Of a stretch of 64,000 nt of DNA, positions 8,268 to 18,034 are shown in pieces. The position numbers were made by a program, and so were the translations under genes. Origin of the DNA: Paeniglutamicibacter gangotriensis Lz1y (GTDB taxonomy: Bacteria > Actinomycetota > Actinomycetes > Actinomycetales > Micrococcaceae). A model generated the notes under the pieces. The model saw nothing but the letters and a program-made list of their open reading frames with translations, was not told the origin of the DNA and ran no database searches. The DNA lies in assembly GCF_000348945.1 (NCBI RefSeq), contig NZ_AOCK01000010.1, positions 124,001 to 188,000 of the forward strand, given 5' to 3'. Positions within the stretch are counted from its first letter, which is position 1. Each line of letters opens with the position of its first letter.

Positions 8268-11138
8268 ATGGCCACCCGCACTCCCTCCAAGAAACCCAAG
8301 GCCTCGGGCCGCACCACGGGCGGCTCCGGGGGCACCTCCAAGACCACACGCAACACCAAGGCAGCAGCCGTGGTGGAACACGATTTCCCCTTGCCGGTAC
8401 GCATGGTGCGCGCCGCATGGATGGGCATCGCGCGTGTCACCGGCGGAGCCTTCCGCAAGATCGGCCGCGACGTGCACCCGGACTACGACGTGCGCCGCGA
8501 CGGCACAGGGCTCTTCTTGGTCATTATCGCCATCATCATTGCCTCGGTGGAATGGTGGGGGCTGCGCGGGGTCGGTTGGTACGGCGGGTTCGTCCATTCC
8601 GTGGCCGGAGGAACCTTCGGATTCATGGCCGCCTTGATGCCCCCGATCCTACTCATTGGCGCCATCCGACTCTTCCGCTGGCCCGAGGAGCATCGCGCGA
8701 ACAACCGCGTGGGCATCGGTCTAGCACTGGCCACGCTGGCAGGATCCGGAATCTCCCACGTGGCCGGCGGCCTGCCTCCGGTCTCCGCGCCCTTCGAAAT
8801 CCTCTGGAGTTCCGGCGGGATGCTCGGGGCCCTGGCCACCGTGCCGCTGGCCGGGCTCATCACCGGCCCCGGAGCCATGGGCGTGATGATCGCCCTGGCA
8901 CTGCTGAGCCTGATGATCCTCACCGCAACACCATTCCGACTGATCCCCACACGCCTGCGTGAAGGCTACGAGAAGCTCATGGGCCAGGCCCCTGAGTCCC
9001 GCACCGGAACCGGTGTGGACCTGGGCTCAGAGGAGCACGACCAGTCCTACCTCTACGAGGAAAGCCAGTCCGCGAAGAAGCCGCGTAAGAAGATGCGCCT
9101 CTTCGGCAAGGACCGCGAGGACGAGGCCACCTCCGCCGAGGACCTGTTGGGCAACACCGGCGAGGGCGCCTACGACACCGCAGTGATCACCGACGCGGAT
9201 ATCGCCGCGGATCCGGTGGACTTCTACGCGGATGCTGCTCCTGCCGATACTGAACCCGCCATCCGCCCGGGGGTGCGCCGTCCCACCAAGGAGGAGCGCG
9301 AACACGCAGCCATCATGGAGTCCGTGGGTCTGGGCGCCGAGCCCGAGGCCGACACCCAGGCCATGAGCGCCATCGATTTGACCAGCTACGACTCCGAGCC
9401 CACGGTGGCGAACCCGCAGACCCCCTCCAGGCCCCAGGCTGTCCCGCTGCCGCCGATCCCGGCACGCACCGAACAGCTCCAGCTCTCCGGGGACGTGGCC
9501 TACACGCTGCCGGCCTCGGACTTCCTGCCCGCCGGCCCGCCGTCCAAGGAACGCTCCGAGGCCAACGACGCGGTCGTCGCGGCACTGACCGACACCCTGA
9601 ACCAGTTCAAGGTCGACGCGCGGGTCACCGGCTTCTCCCGCGGCCCCACGGTCACCCGTTACGAGATCGAACTGTCCCCGGGCACCAAGGTCGAGCGCGT
9701 CACCGCGCTCTCCAAGAACATCTCCTACGCCGTGGCCTCCTCGGATGTGCGCATCCTCTCCCCGATCCCGGGCAAGAGTGCGATCGGCATCGAGATCCCC
9801 AACGCTGACAAGGAAATCGTGGTGCTGGGAGATGTGCTGCGCAGCCACAACGCCCGCAAGACCGATCACCCGATGGTCATGGGCGTGGGCAAGGACGTCG
9901 AGGGCGGCTTCGTGGTGGCCAACCTGGCCAAGATGCCTCACCTGTTGGTGGCAGGTGCCACCGGCGCGGGTAAGTCCTCGTTTGTGAACTCGATGATCAC
10001 CTCGATCCTGATGCGTGCCACCCCGGACGAGGTCCGCATGGTCATGGTCGATCCCAAGCGCGTGGAGCTCACCGCCTACGAGGGCGTCCCGCACCTGATC
10101 ACCCCGATCATCACCAACCCCAAGAAGGCCGCCGAGGCCCTGCAATGGGTGGTCAAGGAGATGGACACCCGCTACGACGACCTGGCGAACTACGGGTACA
10201 AGCACATCGACGATTTCAACAAGGCCGTGCGCAACGGCAAGGCGGTGCCGCCCGAGGGCTCAAAACGCATCATGAAGCCCTACCCGTACCTGCTGGTCAT
10301 CGTCGATGAGCTCGCGGATTTGATGATGGTCGCCCCGCGCGATGTCGAAGACTCGATTGTGCGCATCACCCAGCTGGCCCGTGCCGCAGGCATCCACCTG
10401 GTGCTGGCCACCCAGCGCCCCTCGGTGGACGTGGTCACCGGGCTGATCAAGGCCAACGTGCCCTCCCGCATGGCCTTTGCCACCTCCTCGGTCACCGACT
10501 CCCGCGTGGTCCTGGACCAGCCGGGCGCCGAGAAGCTGCTGGGCCAGGGTGACGCGCTCTTCCTGCCCATGGGCACCTCCAAGCCCATGCGTGTGCAGGG
10601 TGCCTGGGTCACCGAATCCGAGATCCAATCGGTGGTTGAGCACGTCAAGGGGCAGCTGAAGGCCGAATACCGCCACGACGTCACCCCCGAGGTGCAAAAG
10701 AAGCAGATCGACGACGACATCGGCGATGACCTGGAGCTGCTGCTGCAGGCCACCGAACTGGTGGTGACCACGCAATTCGGTTCCACCTCGATGCTGCAGC
10801 GCAAGCTGCGGGTGGGCTTCGCCAAGGCCGGCCGACTCATGGACCTGCTCGAATCCCGTGGTGTCGTCGGCCCCTCCGAGGGCTCCAAGGCCCGCGATGT
10901 GCTGGTCAAGCCCGACGATCTGCCCGAGGTGCTCGCCGCGATGCGTGGGGATGAAACCCCGGCAGATGACGTGGTCCCCACCGCACAGGAAGCGGCGCTG
11001 GCCGAGAACGCCAATGCCAATCACTACGGCACCGACCTGGTGGCCGAGGATCTGGACGGCTTCGAACAGGCAGTTGACTACCACGATGGTGCTGAGGAAC
11101 CGGGCTCGGAAGACGCCTGGAACCTTACCGGGAGGTAG
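8268..11138 (+). CDS. ftsK: DNA translocase FtsK
   Basis: A 956-residue FtsK/SpoIIIE translocase that pumps chromosomal DNA through the closing septum. A basic Ser/Thr/Lys-rich N-terminus is followed by four membrane segments (about residues 80-225), an acidic linker, and the motor domain with Walker A GATGAGKSS near 565 and Walker B LLVIVDELADL near 675. The C-terminal winged-helix gamma domain contains STSMLQRKLRVGFAKAGRLM. ATG 8268 is 6 bases after TACCCT (8256-8261), so a leaderless start is likely; an earlier in-frame start at 8130 would add unrelated residues. pgsA follows closely. Confidence 0.95.
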   Translation: MATRTPSKKPKASGRTTGGSGGTSKTTRNTKAAAVVEHDFPLPVRMVRAAWMGIARVTGGAFRKIGRDVHPDYDVRRDGTGLFLVIIAIIIASVEWWGLRGVGWYGGFVHSVAGGTFGFMAALMPPILLIGAIRLFRWPEEHRANNRVGIGLALATLAGSGISHVAGGLPPVSAPFEILWSSGGMLGALATVPLAGLITGPGAMGVMIALALLSLMILTATPFRLIPTRLREGYEKLMGQAPESRTGTGVDLGSEEHDQSYLYEESQSAKKPRKKMRLFGKDREDEATSAEDLLGNTGEGAYDTAVITDADIAADPVDFYADAAPADTEPAIRPGVRRPTKEEREHAAIMESVGLGAEPEADTQAMSAIDLTSYDSEPTVANPQTPSRPQAVPLPPIPARTEQLQLSGDVAYTLPASDFLPAGPPSKERSEANDAVVAALTDTLNQFKVDARVTGFSRGPTVTRYEIELSPGTKVERVTALSKNISYAVASSDVRILSPIPGKSAIGIEIPNADKEIVVLGDVLRSHNARKTDHPMVMGVGKDVEGGFVVANLAKMPHLLVAGATGAGKSSFVNSMITSILMRATPDEVRMVMVDPKRVELTAYEGVPHLITPIITNPKKAAEALQWVVKEMDTRYDDLANYGYKHIDDFNKAVRNGKAVPPEGSKRIMKPYPYLLVIVDELADLMMVAPRDVEDSIVRITQLARAAGIHLVLATQRPSVDVVTGLIKANVPSRMAFATSSVTDSRVVLDQPGAEKLLGQGDALFLPMGTSKPMRVQGAWVTESEIQSVVEHVKGQLKAEYRHDVTPEVQKKQIDDDIGDDLELLLQATELVVTTQFGSTSMLQRKLRVGFAKAGRLMDLLESRGVVGPSEGSKARDVLVKPDDLPEVLAAMRGDETPADDVVPTAQEAALAENANANHYGTDLVAEDLDGFEQAVDYHDGAEEPGSEDAWNLTGR

Positions 11139-11147
11139 CCTAGTAGC

Positions 11148-11777
11148 GTGACTGAAACCCCAGCGAACCCGCAACCGGCCCATGTGCCGACCCTGAACAT
11201 CGCCAATGTACTGACCGTGCTGCGCATCGTGATGGTCCCCTTCTTTATCTGGGCCTTGATGGCCGACGATAAGGACTACGGGTTCATGCGCTGGGTGGCC
11301 GTGGCGATCTTCGCCGTGGCCATGTACACCGACAAGCTCGATGGGGATTTGGCCCGCAGTCGCGGGCTGATCACCAACTTCGGGAAGATCGCCGACCCGA
11401 TCGCCGACAAGCTGCTCACCGGCTCCGCGCTGGTGATGTTCTCGATCCTGGCCGAACTGCCCTGGTGGATCACCATCGTGATCCTGGTGCGCGAATGGGG
11501 AATCACCGCCGTCCGCTTCGTGGTCATCCGCTACGGCGTGATGGCAGCATCGCGTGGCGGCAAGCTCAAGACGGTCCTGCAGACCGCCGCGATCCTGCTC
11601 TACCTGCTGCCCTGGACCCACACGATCGACTGGCTGCACGTGGTGGCATTCATGGTGATGCTGCTCGCCCTGGCGATCACCGTCGTCACCGGCCTGGACT
11701 ACCTCGTCAAGGCCTGGACGCTGCGCGCCGCGGCCACCGGCCCGAATCCGGGCAGCGCGGCGGAGAAGGACCAGTGA
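11148..11777 (+). CDS. pgsA: CDP-diacylglycerol-glycerol-3-phosphate 3-phosphatidyltransferase
   Basis: A 209-residue integral membrane enzyme that transfers a phosphatidyl group from CDP-diacylglycerol to glycerol-3-phosphate, leading to phosphatidylglycerol and cardiolipin. The CDP-alcohol phosphotransferase signature D-x2-DG-x2-AR-x8-G-x3-D-x3-D is visible from TDKLDGDLARSRG to FGKIADPIAD. About five hydrophobic helices are present. The GTG at 11148 lies 6 bases after TAGCCT (11136-11141, overlapping the ftsK stop); GGAGG at 11131-11135 is too distant to be ideal. The next gene, cinA, overlaps its stop as GTGA. Confidence 0.93.
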   Translation: MTETPANPQPAHVPTLNIANVLTVLRIVMVPFFIWALMADDKDYGFMRWVAVAIFAVAMYTDKLDGDLARSRGLITNFGKIADPIADKLLTGSALVMFSILAELPWWITIVILVREWGITAVRFVVIRYGVMAASRGGKLKTVLQTAAILLYLLPWTHTIDWLHVVAFMVMLLALAITVVTGLDYLVKAWTLRAAATGPNPGSAAEKDQ

Positions 11778-12286
11778 CCCGGTTCCCGGATGCGGCGCAG
11801 CTCGCCGCGCGGGCCCACGAGGTGGTGCTCGGCGCCAAGACCGCCGGTCTGAGCCTAGCCACCGCGGAATCGCTGACCGCGGGGATGATCGCCGCGACCA
11901 TCGCCGAGGTGCCGGGGGCCTCGGCCGTGCTGACCGGCGGGATCATCAGCTATTCCAACGCCGTGAAGGTTTCGCTGCTCGGAGTCGAGGAAGCGCTGCT
12001 GGGGGAGCGTGGCTCGGTGGACGGGGAAGTAGCCAGGCAGATGGCCCAGGGGGCGCGCACCGCATGCGATGCCGACCTGGCTGTATCTGCCACCGGCGTC
12101 GCGGGGCCCGAAGCCCACGATGGCCAGCCGGTGGGCACCGTGTTTCTGGGCTGGGCCGATGGCTCGGGCAGTGGATTCATCGAGCATCATTTTTCCGGGG
12201 ACCGGGCGCAGGTTCGTGCACGCAGCACGCTGGCCGCCCTGGACCTGCTTTTTTCCCACCTTGTACCCAGCAGGCACACAGCTTAA
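11774..12286 (+). CDS. cinA: Nicotinamide-nucleotide amidase (CinA C-terminal domain)
   Basis: A 170-residue stand-alone CinA C-terminal/PncC domain that deamidates nicotinamide mononucleotide in pyridine nucleotide recycling. The signature ATAESLTAGMIAATI, GGIISYSNAVK and SATGVAGPEAHDGQPVGTVF cover the active-site region. The N-terminal molybdopterin-binding-like domain of full CinA is absent, as is usual in actinobacteria. GTG 11774 overlaps the pgsA stop, indicating translational coupling; the pgsA-cinA-clgR order is conserved in the phylum. Confidence 0.9.
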   Translation: MTRFPDAAQLAARAHEVVLGAKTAGLSLATAESLTAGMIAATIAEVPGASAVLTGGIISYSNAVKVSLLGVEEALLGERGSVDGEVARQMAQGARTACDADLAVSATGVAGPEAHDGQPVGTVFLGWADGSGSGFIEHHFSGDRAQVRARSTLAALDLLFSHLVPSRHTA

Positions 12287-12588
12287 TGGGGCAAGGTGGC
12301 ATTGAATCGAATTGTGACACCATTGCGGAACGATTCACGGTTGTTGTGGAAAAACACCCTCTGCTATAGCTAAGGTGGGTGGCGTGGGAACAAAAGGCGA
12401 CAACCGGTAGTTATAACCCATGACGGGCATAATAAAGTGACCCGCACCAAAACGCCCCACAAGGCATTAGGACCGGAGAAAACAAGGCAATGCACATGGT
12501 CAAGCAACCAATATCGGTAAACGGTGTGGTCCGTTGGCGTGATGTGGGCCTGCAAAGCGAGGTCCGCCGAGACAAAGAGGAGCGCAAA
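12287..12588 (+). promoter_or_regulatory. Upstream region of the clgR-like gene
   Basis: About 300 bases without a convincing gene. Several A/T-rich -10-like boxes occur (CTATAGCT near 12364, TATAAC near 12413, CATAATAAAG near 12428), suggesting multiple promoters, as reported for stress-regulated clgR genes. The frame can be read upstream to 12490, but the best ribosome site is at 12576-12582. Confidence 0.4.
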
Positions 12589-12921
12589 ATGGTAGTCCTT
12601 CGACACGAAATCGGTGACGTTCTGCGCGATGTTCGCCAACGCCAGGGACGCACCTTGCGTGAAGTGTCCCATAGCGCCCGCGTCTCCCTCGGATACCTTT
12701 CCGAGGTTGAGCGTGGACAGAAGGAAGCTTCTTCCGAACTCCTTTCCTCGATCTGCGGAGCCCTAGAGTTCCCGCTGTCGCTGATGCTCCGCGAGGTCAG
12801 CGACCGCATCGCCCTCGCCGAAGGCATCACGATCCCAGATACTGTCCCCACGGACCTGACCAGCGAATTCGCTGGCGACTACCCATCAGAACTCGGCAAG
12901 CGACTGGCCCCGAGCCACTAA
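12589..12921 (+). CDS. clgR: ClgR-like XRE-family transcriptional regulator
   Basis: A 110-residue protein with an XRE/Cro-type helix-turn-helix at residues 5-65 ([19 protein letters not shown] and [20 protein letters not shown]). In actinobacteria ClgR activates clp protease genes, and its gene commonly sits between cinA and the DUF3046/recA genes, as here. The C-terminus ends in LAPSH; such tails can be degrons for Clp proteolysis, which is inference here. ATG 12589 has a strong ribosome site (AGAGGAG, 12576-12582, 6 bases upstream). The gene ends before an intrinsic terminator. Confidence 0.85.
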   Translation: MVVLRHEIGDVLRDVRQRQGRTLREVSHSARVSLGYLSEVERGQKEASSELLSSICGALEFPLSLMLREVSDRIALAEGITIPDTVPTDLTSEFAGDYPSELGKRLAPSH

Positions 12922-12966
12922 ACCAACGACAACTCTGGCCAGTGGTGTACTTGGCATTAGAGATTC

Positions 12967-13026
12967 GGCCCCCGGGCCGGCAGACCCCGCCCCTCGCGGC
13001 GGACAAGCCGGACCGGGGGCCTTTTT
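12967..13026 (+). terminator. Intrinsic terminator after clgR
   Basis: GGCCCCCGG (12967-12975) pairs with CCGGGGGCC (13013-13021), an inner GCCGG/CCGG region also pairs, and TTTTT follows at 13022-13026. Confidence 0.9.
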
Positions 13027-13063
13027 GCGTGTTTTGCGGCCAAGCCATGACACAATGGCGAGG

Positions 13064-13288
13064 GTGCGAATGAGTGATTTTTGGCGACTGATGGATGACG
13101 AGTTTGGTGCGGGCTACTCCCGCACCCTGGCATCCTCTTTGGTGCTCGCGGAGGTGGGCGGCATTACCGCCACCGAGGCACTGGAGCACGGGGAATCCCC
13201 GCGGCGGGTGTGGCAGGCAGTGTGCAAGATGCAAGATGTACCGCCCGAACGCTGGTTGGGCCGCGATGTCGCCCCCAAGGAATCCTAG
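13064..13288 (+). CDS. DUF3046 protein
   Basis: A 74-residue protein of the small DUF3046 family found next to recA in many actinobacteria; its function is unknown. Key features are MSDFWRLMDDEFGAGYS at the start, a central VLAEVGGITATEALE and the end PRRVWQAVCKMQDVPPERW. Family members usually begin 'MR(L)SDFW', which favours GTG 13064 (V-R-M-S) over ATG 13070. CACAAT ends 7 bases before the GTG, a possible leaderless promoter. It is soluble, and conserved synteny with recA/recX is the only functional hint. Confidence 0.8.
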   Translation: MRMSDFWRLMDDEFGAGYSRTLASSLVLAEVGGITATEALEHGESPRRVWQAVCKMQDVPPERWLGRDVAPKES

Positions 13289-13320
13289 AGAAAAATTCGA
13301 TCTGACACACCACCAGCGTT

Positions 13321-13334
13321 CGAATATCTGTTCG
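13321..13334. promoter_or_regulatory. LexA box (SOS box) of recA
   Basis: CGAAT-ATCT-GTTCG matches the actinobacterial/Bacillus-type box CGAAC-N4-GTTCG with one change. It lies upstream of recA next to a -10-like TAGTGT (13343-13348). Confidence 0.8.
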
Positions 13335-13504
13335 GAAGAGTGTAGTGTTCACAGTGATGATTAGTTCGGCGTCTGTCGTGGGTTATTCACAGTGCGAACG
13401 CCCGAAGTCCAAAGTGTGGGCCACCGGCCGTACGCTCAGGAACAGACAAAGAACACCGGCCGCAACCCGATTCATTCGGACGGCCCTGACAACCGAGGTG
13501 AACA

Positions 13505-14551
13505 ATGGCCGCAGGTAAAGATCGCGAGAAAGCGCTCGAAGCAGCGCTCGCACAGATCGACAAGCAGTACGGAAAGGGCTCGGTCATGCGACTGGGCGAC
13601 AAGACCGTTGCGCCCATTGCCGCCATTCCCACCGGCTCGGTGGCCCTGGACATTGCGCTGGGCATAGGCGGGCTGCCACGTGGCCGCGTCGTGGAGATCT
13701 ACGGACCAGAATCCTCCGGTAAGACCACCGTGGCACTGCACGCAGTAGCCAGCGCCCAGCGACTGGGCGGCATTGCAGCCTTCATCGACGCCGAGCACGC
13801 ACTGGATCCCGAATACGCCAAGAAACTCGGCGTGGACACCGATGCGCTCTTGGTCTCCCAGCCGGACACCGGCGAGCAAGCCCTGGAAATCATGGACATG
13901 CTCGTGGGCTCCGGTTCCGTGGACATCGTCGTGATCGACTCCGTGGCAGCCTTGGTGCCACGCGCCGAGATCGAGGGCGAAATGGGCGACAGCCACGTCG
14001 GCCTCCAGGCTCGCTTGATGAGCCAGGCCCTGCGAAAGATCACCGGCCGACTGTCCCAGACACAGACCACAGCGATCTTCATCAACCAGCTGCGTGAAAA
14101 GATCGGTGTGATGTTCGGCAGCCCCGAAACCACCACCGGCGGCAAGGCACTGAAGTTCTACGCCTCGATTCGGATCGATGTCCGTCGCATCGAAACGTTG
14201 AAGGAAGGTACCGTCCCGGTCGGCAACCGTACGCGCGCCAAGATCGTGAAGAACAAGATGGCCCCGCCGTTCAAGCAGGCCGAGTTCGACATCATCTACG
14301 GACTGGGCATCTCCCGCGAAGGCAGCCTCATCGACATTGGTGTGGACCAGGGCTTCGTGAAGAAGTCCGGTGCCTGGTTCACCTATGACGGAGACCAGCT
14401 GGGCCAGGGCAAGGAGAACGCCCGCAAGTTCCTGCGTGACAACCCTGACCTCGCCGACGAACTCGAACGTCAGATCCTTGAGAAGCTTGGCATCGGCCAG
14501 CTTCCGGAGGAAGCTGACGGGGACAAGTTGCGCGTGGTCAAGGAGTCCTAA
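13505..14551 (+). CDS. recA: Recombinase RecA
   Basis: A 348-residue RecA that forms filaments on single-stranded DNA, drives strand exchange and triggers LexA self-cleavage. Walker A is GPESSGKTT at 67-75, the Walker B region reads [13 protein letters not shown], and the DNA-binding loop 1 region contains [19 protein letters not shown]. The length is normal and no intein is present. The start has the ribosome site GAGGTG upstream of ATG 13505. An SOS box lies about 170 bases upstream. recX follows after 4 bases, so the two are co-expressed. Confidence 0.97.
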   Translation: MAAGKDREKALEAALAQIDKQYGKGSVMRLGDKTVAPIAAIPTGSVALDIALGIGGLPRGRVVEIYGPESSGKTTVALHAVASAQRLGGIAAFIDAEHALDPEYAKKLGVDTDALLVSQPDTGEQALEIMDMLVGSGSVDIVVIDSVAALVPRAEIEGEMGDSHVGLQARLMSQALRKITGRLSQTQTTAIFINQLREKIGVMFGSPETTTGGKALKFYASIRIDVRRIETLKEGTVPVGNRTRAKIVKNKMAPPFKQAEFDIIYGLGISREGSLIDIGVDQGFVKKSGAWFTYDGDQLGQGKENARKFLRDNPDLADELERQILEKLGIGQLPEEADGDKLRVVKES

Positions 14552-14555
14552 CTCC

Positions 14556-15473
14556 GTGGGCACCACCAAAAAACCGGGCGGTTCGTCCGGCTCCCGACCG
14601 GGAGCCGAACGGCCGCTTTGGTCGTTCCCGGCAGATGGCAACTCCGACTGGGGAAAGCCGACGGACATTCCGGCCTGGGCAGACAGCCCGGAGGCCGGAG
14701 CCGCGCCGGCTGTAGAGCAATCACCAGCCCCAGCCGAAACCTCATCGCCTGGCTTCGGCGAGAAACGTGACGCCTATGCCGGGCGGAGCGCCCGCGACAG
14801 TTCCACGAAAAGCGCCAGCTCCTGGGGCAGTGGCAACCGCTCAGGGTTCAAGAAGAAGAGCACCGGCTCGTGGGGGAGCAGCGCCGGCACTAAGCGCACG
14901 AGTTCCAAGCGCAGCACCGAGCGGACGGGGCGCACGCGCACCAAGGCGGTCTCGGACTCCACGGAGCCCGTCGAGCTCAGCGATGAGCAATATGCCACCA
15001 AGGGACGTGCCGTGATCTTGCGCCAGCTCACGGCCTCGGCCAAAAGCCGCGCCCAATTGAAAACCAAGCTGCTGGAAAAGGAGATTCCCGAGAACATCGC
15101 CGAGGAACTCCTTGACCGTTTCGAAGACATCCAGCTCGTGGATGACGAGGCTTTCGCCGAAGGCTGGGTCCGTTCCCGGGCACGCAGCAGAGGCCTGGCC
15201 CGGTCCGCCATTCGACGCGAACTGCGCGATAAGGGGATCGAAGGCGAGCTGGCCGAAACCGCGCTGGAACAGATCGACGAGGACACCGAGGAAGCCACGG
15301 CCAAGGATCTGGTCGAACGCAAACTCAGGGCACCATCCATGGCGGCGGACAAGGAAAAAACTGTCCGCCGGCTCGTGGGCATGCTGGCCCGTAAGGGATA
15401 TTCCTCGTCCATGGCCTACCGACTGGTCAACGAGTCTTGGGAAGAACGCTTCGGGGAGGACGCGGAGTATTAG
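14556..15473 (+). CDS. recX: Regulatory protein RecX with long N-terminal extension
   Basis: RecX inhibits and modulates RecA filaments. The C-terminal 155 residues form the three-helix-repeat RecX domain (GRAVILRQLTASAKSRAQL, DEAFAEGWVRSRARSRG, ending in GYSSSMAYRLVNESW). The first 150 residues are low-complexity, rich in Ser, Gly, Lys and Arg (SSKRSTERTGRTRTK), and are not part of standard RecX, which is about 150-200 residues long. GTG 14556 follows the recA stop by 4 bases and the upstream sequence lies inside recA, so it is the best start. The extension could help DNA binding; this is inference. Confidence 0.88.
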   Translation: MGTTKKPGGSSGSRPGAERPLWSFPADGNSDWGKPTDIPAWADSPEAGAAPAVEQSPAPAETSSPGFGEKRDAYAGRSARDSSTKSASSWGSGNRSGFKKKSTGSWGSSAGTKRTSSKRSTERTGRTRTKAVSDSTEPVELSDEQYATKGRAVILRQLTASAKSRAQLKTKLLEKEIPENIAEELLDRFEDIQLVDDEAFAEGWVRSRARSRGLARSAIRRELRDKGIEGELAETALEQIDEDTEEATAKDLVERKLRAPSMAADKEKTVRRLVGMLARKGYSSSMAYRLVNESWEERFGEDAEY

Positions 15474-15528
15474 CGTCCGCACGCGTTATGCAGGCCCGGG
15501 ACCTGAGGGCATTGGGTAGGCTTGGTGG

Positions 15529-17055
15529 GTGACTGCGAGCATTGTATTTACCGACGATCAAGATTCATCAGTGGCTACCCGCACCTACGAGGTGCGAACC
15601 TACGGCTGCCAGATGAATGTCCACGACTCCGAGCGTCTGTCCGGGCTCCTCGAAGCCAGCGGCCTCGTTGAGCAAGAGCCCGGCGACGAGCCTGCCGACG
15701 TGGTGGTTTTCAACACTTGCGCGGTCCGGGAAAACGCTGACAACAAGCTCTACGGAAACCTGGGCATGCTGGCCCACATCAAGGAAACCCGTCCCGGGAT
15801 GCAAATCGCCGTCGGTGGCTGCCTGGCCCAGAAGGACCGCGAAACGATCTTGCGAAAGGCACCCTGGGTCGATGTGGTCTTCGGTACCCACAATGTTGGT
15901 TCGCTTCCGGCCCTGCTGGAACGCGCACGGCACAACAACGAGGCACAGCTCGAGATCCTCGAGTCTCTCGAAGTCTTCCCTTCCACGCTGCCGACCAAAC
16001 GCGACTCCGTGCATTCGGGCTGGGTATCGATCTCCGTAGGGTGCAACAACACCTGCACCTTCTGCATCGTGCCCTCGCTGCGAGGCAAGGAACGCGACAG
16101 GCGTCCGGCCGACATCCTGACAGAGATCGAAGCACTGGTTGCCGACGGTGTCATCGAGGTGACCCTGCTGGGGCAGAACGTGAACTCCTACGGCATTGAA
16201 TTCGGCGACAGGCTGGCCTTTGGCAAGCTGCTGCGCGCCTGCGGACAGATCGAGGGACTCGAACGGGTCCGCTTCACCAGCCCGCACCCCGCGGCCTTCA
16301 CCGACGACGTCATCGAGGCCATGGCCGAAACCAGCAACATCATGCCGCAACTGCACATGCCGCTGCAGTCGGGTTCGGACAAGGTGCTCAAGGACATGCG
16401 CCGCTCCTACCGTTCCAAGAAGTTCCTGGGCATCCTGGATAAGGTTCGCGAACTGATCCCGCACGCCGCCATCACCACCGACATCATCGTGGGCTTCCCC
16501 GGAGAAACCGAAGAAGACTTCCAAGCCACGCTGGACGTGGTGGAAGCCTCGCGTTTCTCCAGCGCTTACACATTCCAGTATTCCAAGCGCCCCGGTACCC
16601 CCGCCGCCGAGCTGCCCGACCAGTTGCCCAAGGCCGTGGTGCAGGAGCGCTTCGAGCGGCTCACCGCACTGCAGGACCGGATCTGCGCCGAAGAAAACGC
16701 CCTGCAGGTCGGACGCACGGTCGAAGTGCTGGTCACCGAGCACTCCGGGCGCAAAGCAGCCGAAACCCATCGACTCAGCGGACGCGCCACCGACCAACGA
16801 CTGGTGCACTTTTCCGTGCCCGCCGGAGGCGGCACCCCGCGCCCCGGTGACCTGGTCACGGTGCCCATCACCGGTGCAGCGGCCTTCCACCTGGTCTCAG
16901 ACCCGTCCTCGCTCGAAGAGTACTCAGTACGCCGTTCGCGGGCGGGGGACGCCTGGGACAGGTCCCAGGCCGACTCCTGCGGTACCGGGACCGGCGGGGA
17001 CTCCGGAACCCGTGGGGTTTCACTGGGCATGCCCACGCTCCCGATCCGCAAGTAG
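15529..17055 (+). CDS. miaB: tRNA-2-methylthio-N6-dimethylallyladenosine synthase
   Basis: A 508-residue radical-SAM methylthiotransferase that adds the 2-methylthio group to i6A37 of tRNAs reading UNN codons. The N-terminal UPF0004 domain starts [14 protein letters not shown] with Cys ligands of the auxiliary cluster. The radical-SAM CxxxCxxC lies in [13 protein letters not shown] near residue 175, and a TRAM RNA-binding domain is near the end. Its substrate-preparing partner miaA is next. The GTG start 15529 lies 6 bases after TAGGCT (15517-15522) with no ribosome site, so it is probably leaderless. Confidence 0.95.
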   Translation: MTASIVFTDDQDSSVATRTYEVRTYGCQMNVHDSERLSGLLEASGLVEQEPGDEPADVVVFNTCAVRENADNKLYGNLGMLAHIKETRPGMQIAVGGCLAQKDRETILRKAPWVDVVFGTHNVGSLPALLERARHNNEAQLEILESLEVFPSTLPTKRDSVHSGWVSISVGCNNTCTFCIVPSLRGKERDRRPADILTEIEALVADGVIEVTLLGQNVNSYGIEFGDRLAFGKLLRACGQIEGLERVRFTSPHPAAFTDDVIEAMAETSNIMPQLHMPLQSGSDKVLKDMRRSYRSKKFLGILDKVRELIPHAAITTDIIVGFPGETEEDFQATLDVVEASRFSSAYTFQYSKRPGTPAAELPDQLPKAVVQERFERLTALQDRICAEENALQVGRTVEVLVTEHSGRKAAETHRLSGRATDQRLVHFSVPAGGGTPRPGDLVTVPITGAAAFHLVSDPSSLEEYSVRRSRAGDAWDRSQADSCGTGTGGDSGTRGVSLGMPTLPIRK

Positions 17056-17065
17056 CCGGCCCACC

Positions 17066-17965
17066 ATGGAAAAACCTGTTATTGCCGTCCTGGGACCCAC
17101 GGGAACCGGGAAATCGGATTTGTCGATCGCGCTGGCCCGAGAACTGGGCGGCGAAATCGTCAACGCCGATGCCCTGCAGTTCTACCGCGGCATGGACATC
17201 GGCACGGCCAAGCTCCCCGAAGCCGAACGCGGTGGGATCCCGCACCACCTGCTGGACATCATGGAGGTGCGCCAGGAAGCCAGCGTGGCTCGCTTCCAGG
17301 CCGAGGCGCGGGCCTGCTTCGCAGAAATCCGGAACCGCGGAAACGTCCCGATCTTGGTTGGCGGCTCGGGACTGTACGTGCGTGCAGCACTTGACGAGAT
17401 CGACTTCCCACCGACCGACCCTGCGGTGCGCCAACGGTTGGAGGCCGAGGCAGCTGCCGGCGGCATCGGCCCGCTGGCCACCAGACTGGCGGCTATCGAC
17501 CCTGAATCCGCGGCACGGAACCTCGATGACCGACGTCTGATCCGGGCCCTGGAAGTCTACGAGATCAGCGGCAAACCCTTTAGTTCCTTTATGCCGCAAC
17601 GGCGCTACCACGCCCCGGCGATCCAGATCGGGCTGAACATCGACCGTGCACTGTTGCACACCCGCCTGCAGGCTCGGGTCACCGCGATGGTCGAGCAGGG
17701 GCTGCTCGAGGAAGTGCGGCGGCTGGACGCCCAGGGGTTGCGCGAGGGCAAAACCGCCGGGCGGGCCATCGGCTACGCCCAATTCCTGGCGGTCCTTGAC
17801 GGCACCATGTCGCAGCCCGAAGCCGTGGAAAAGACCGTGATCGCCACCCGCCAATTCGCCCGCCGCCAAGTCACCTGGTTCGGTGCCGACGAGCGGGTCT
17901 CCTGGTTCGATCCGACCACCGATACGCTGCTACGCAGCGTTCTAGCCCGGATCAAAGACACCTGA
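17066..17965 (+). CDS. miaA: tRNA dimethylallyltransferase
   Basis: A 299-residue enzyme that transfers the dimethylallyl group of DMAPP to A37 of tRNAs, producing the substrate of MiaB. The P-loop [11 protein letters not shown] is at residues 10-20, followed by [15 protein letters not shown] (substrate and tRNA contacts), [13 protein letters not shown] and the C-terminal [10 protein letters not shown] motif. ATG 17066 is directly before the P-loop strand, as in homologues; an upstream in-frame start at 16847 would lie inside miaB. It starts 10 bases after miaB, so the two form an operon. Confidence 0.95.
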   Translation: MEKPVIAVLGPTGTGKSDLSIALARELGGEIVNADALQFYRGMDIGTAKLPEAERGGIPHHLLDIMEVRQEASVARFQAEARACFAEIRNRGNVPILVGGSGLYVRAALDEIDFPPTDPAVRQRLEAEAAAGGIGPLATRLAAIDPESAARNLDDRRLIRALEVYEISGKPFSSFMPQRRYHAPAIQIGLNIDRALLHTRLQARVTAMVEQGLLEEVRRLDAQGLREGKTAGRAIGYAQFLAVLDGTMSQPEAVEKTVIATRQFARRQVTWFGADERVSWFDPTTDTLLRSVLARIKDT

Positions 17966-18034
17966 GCCTGCCTGCGAAGAAGTACGCGACATGGAAATAG
18001 GCGACGGGGATTTGCTGCACGTATTCTTGGAATC

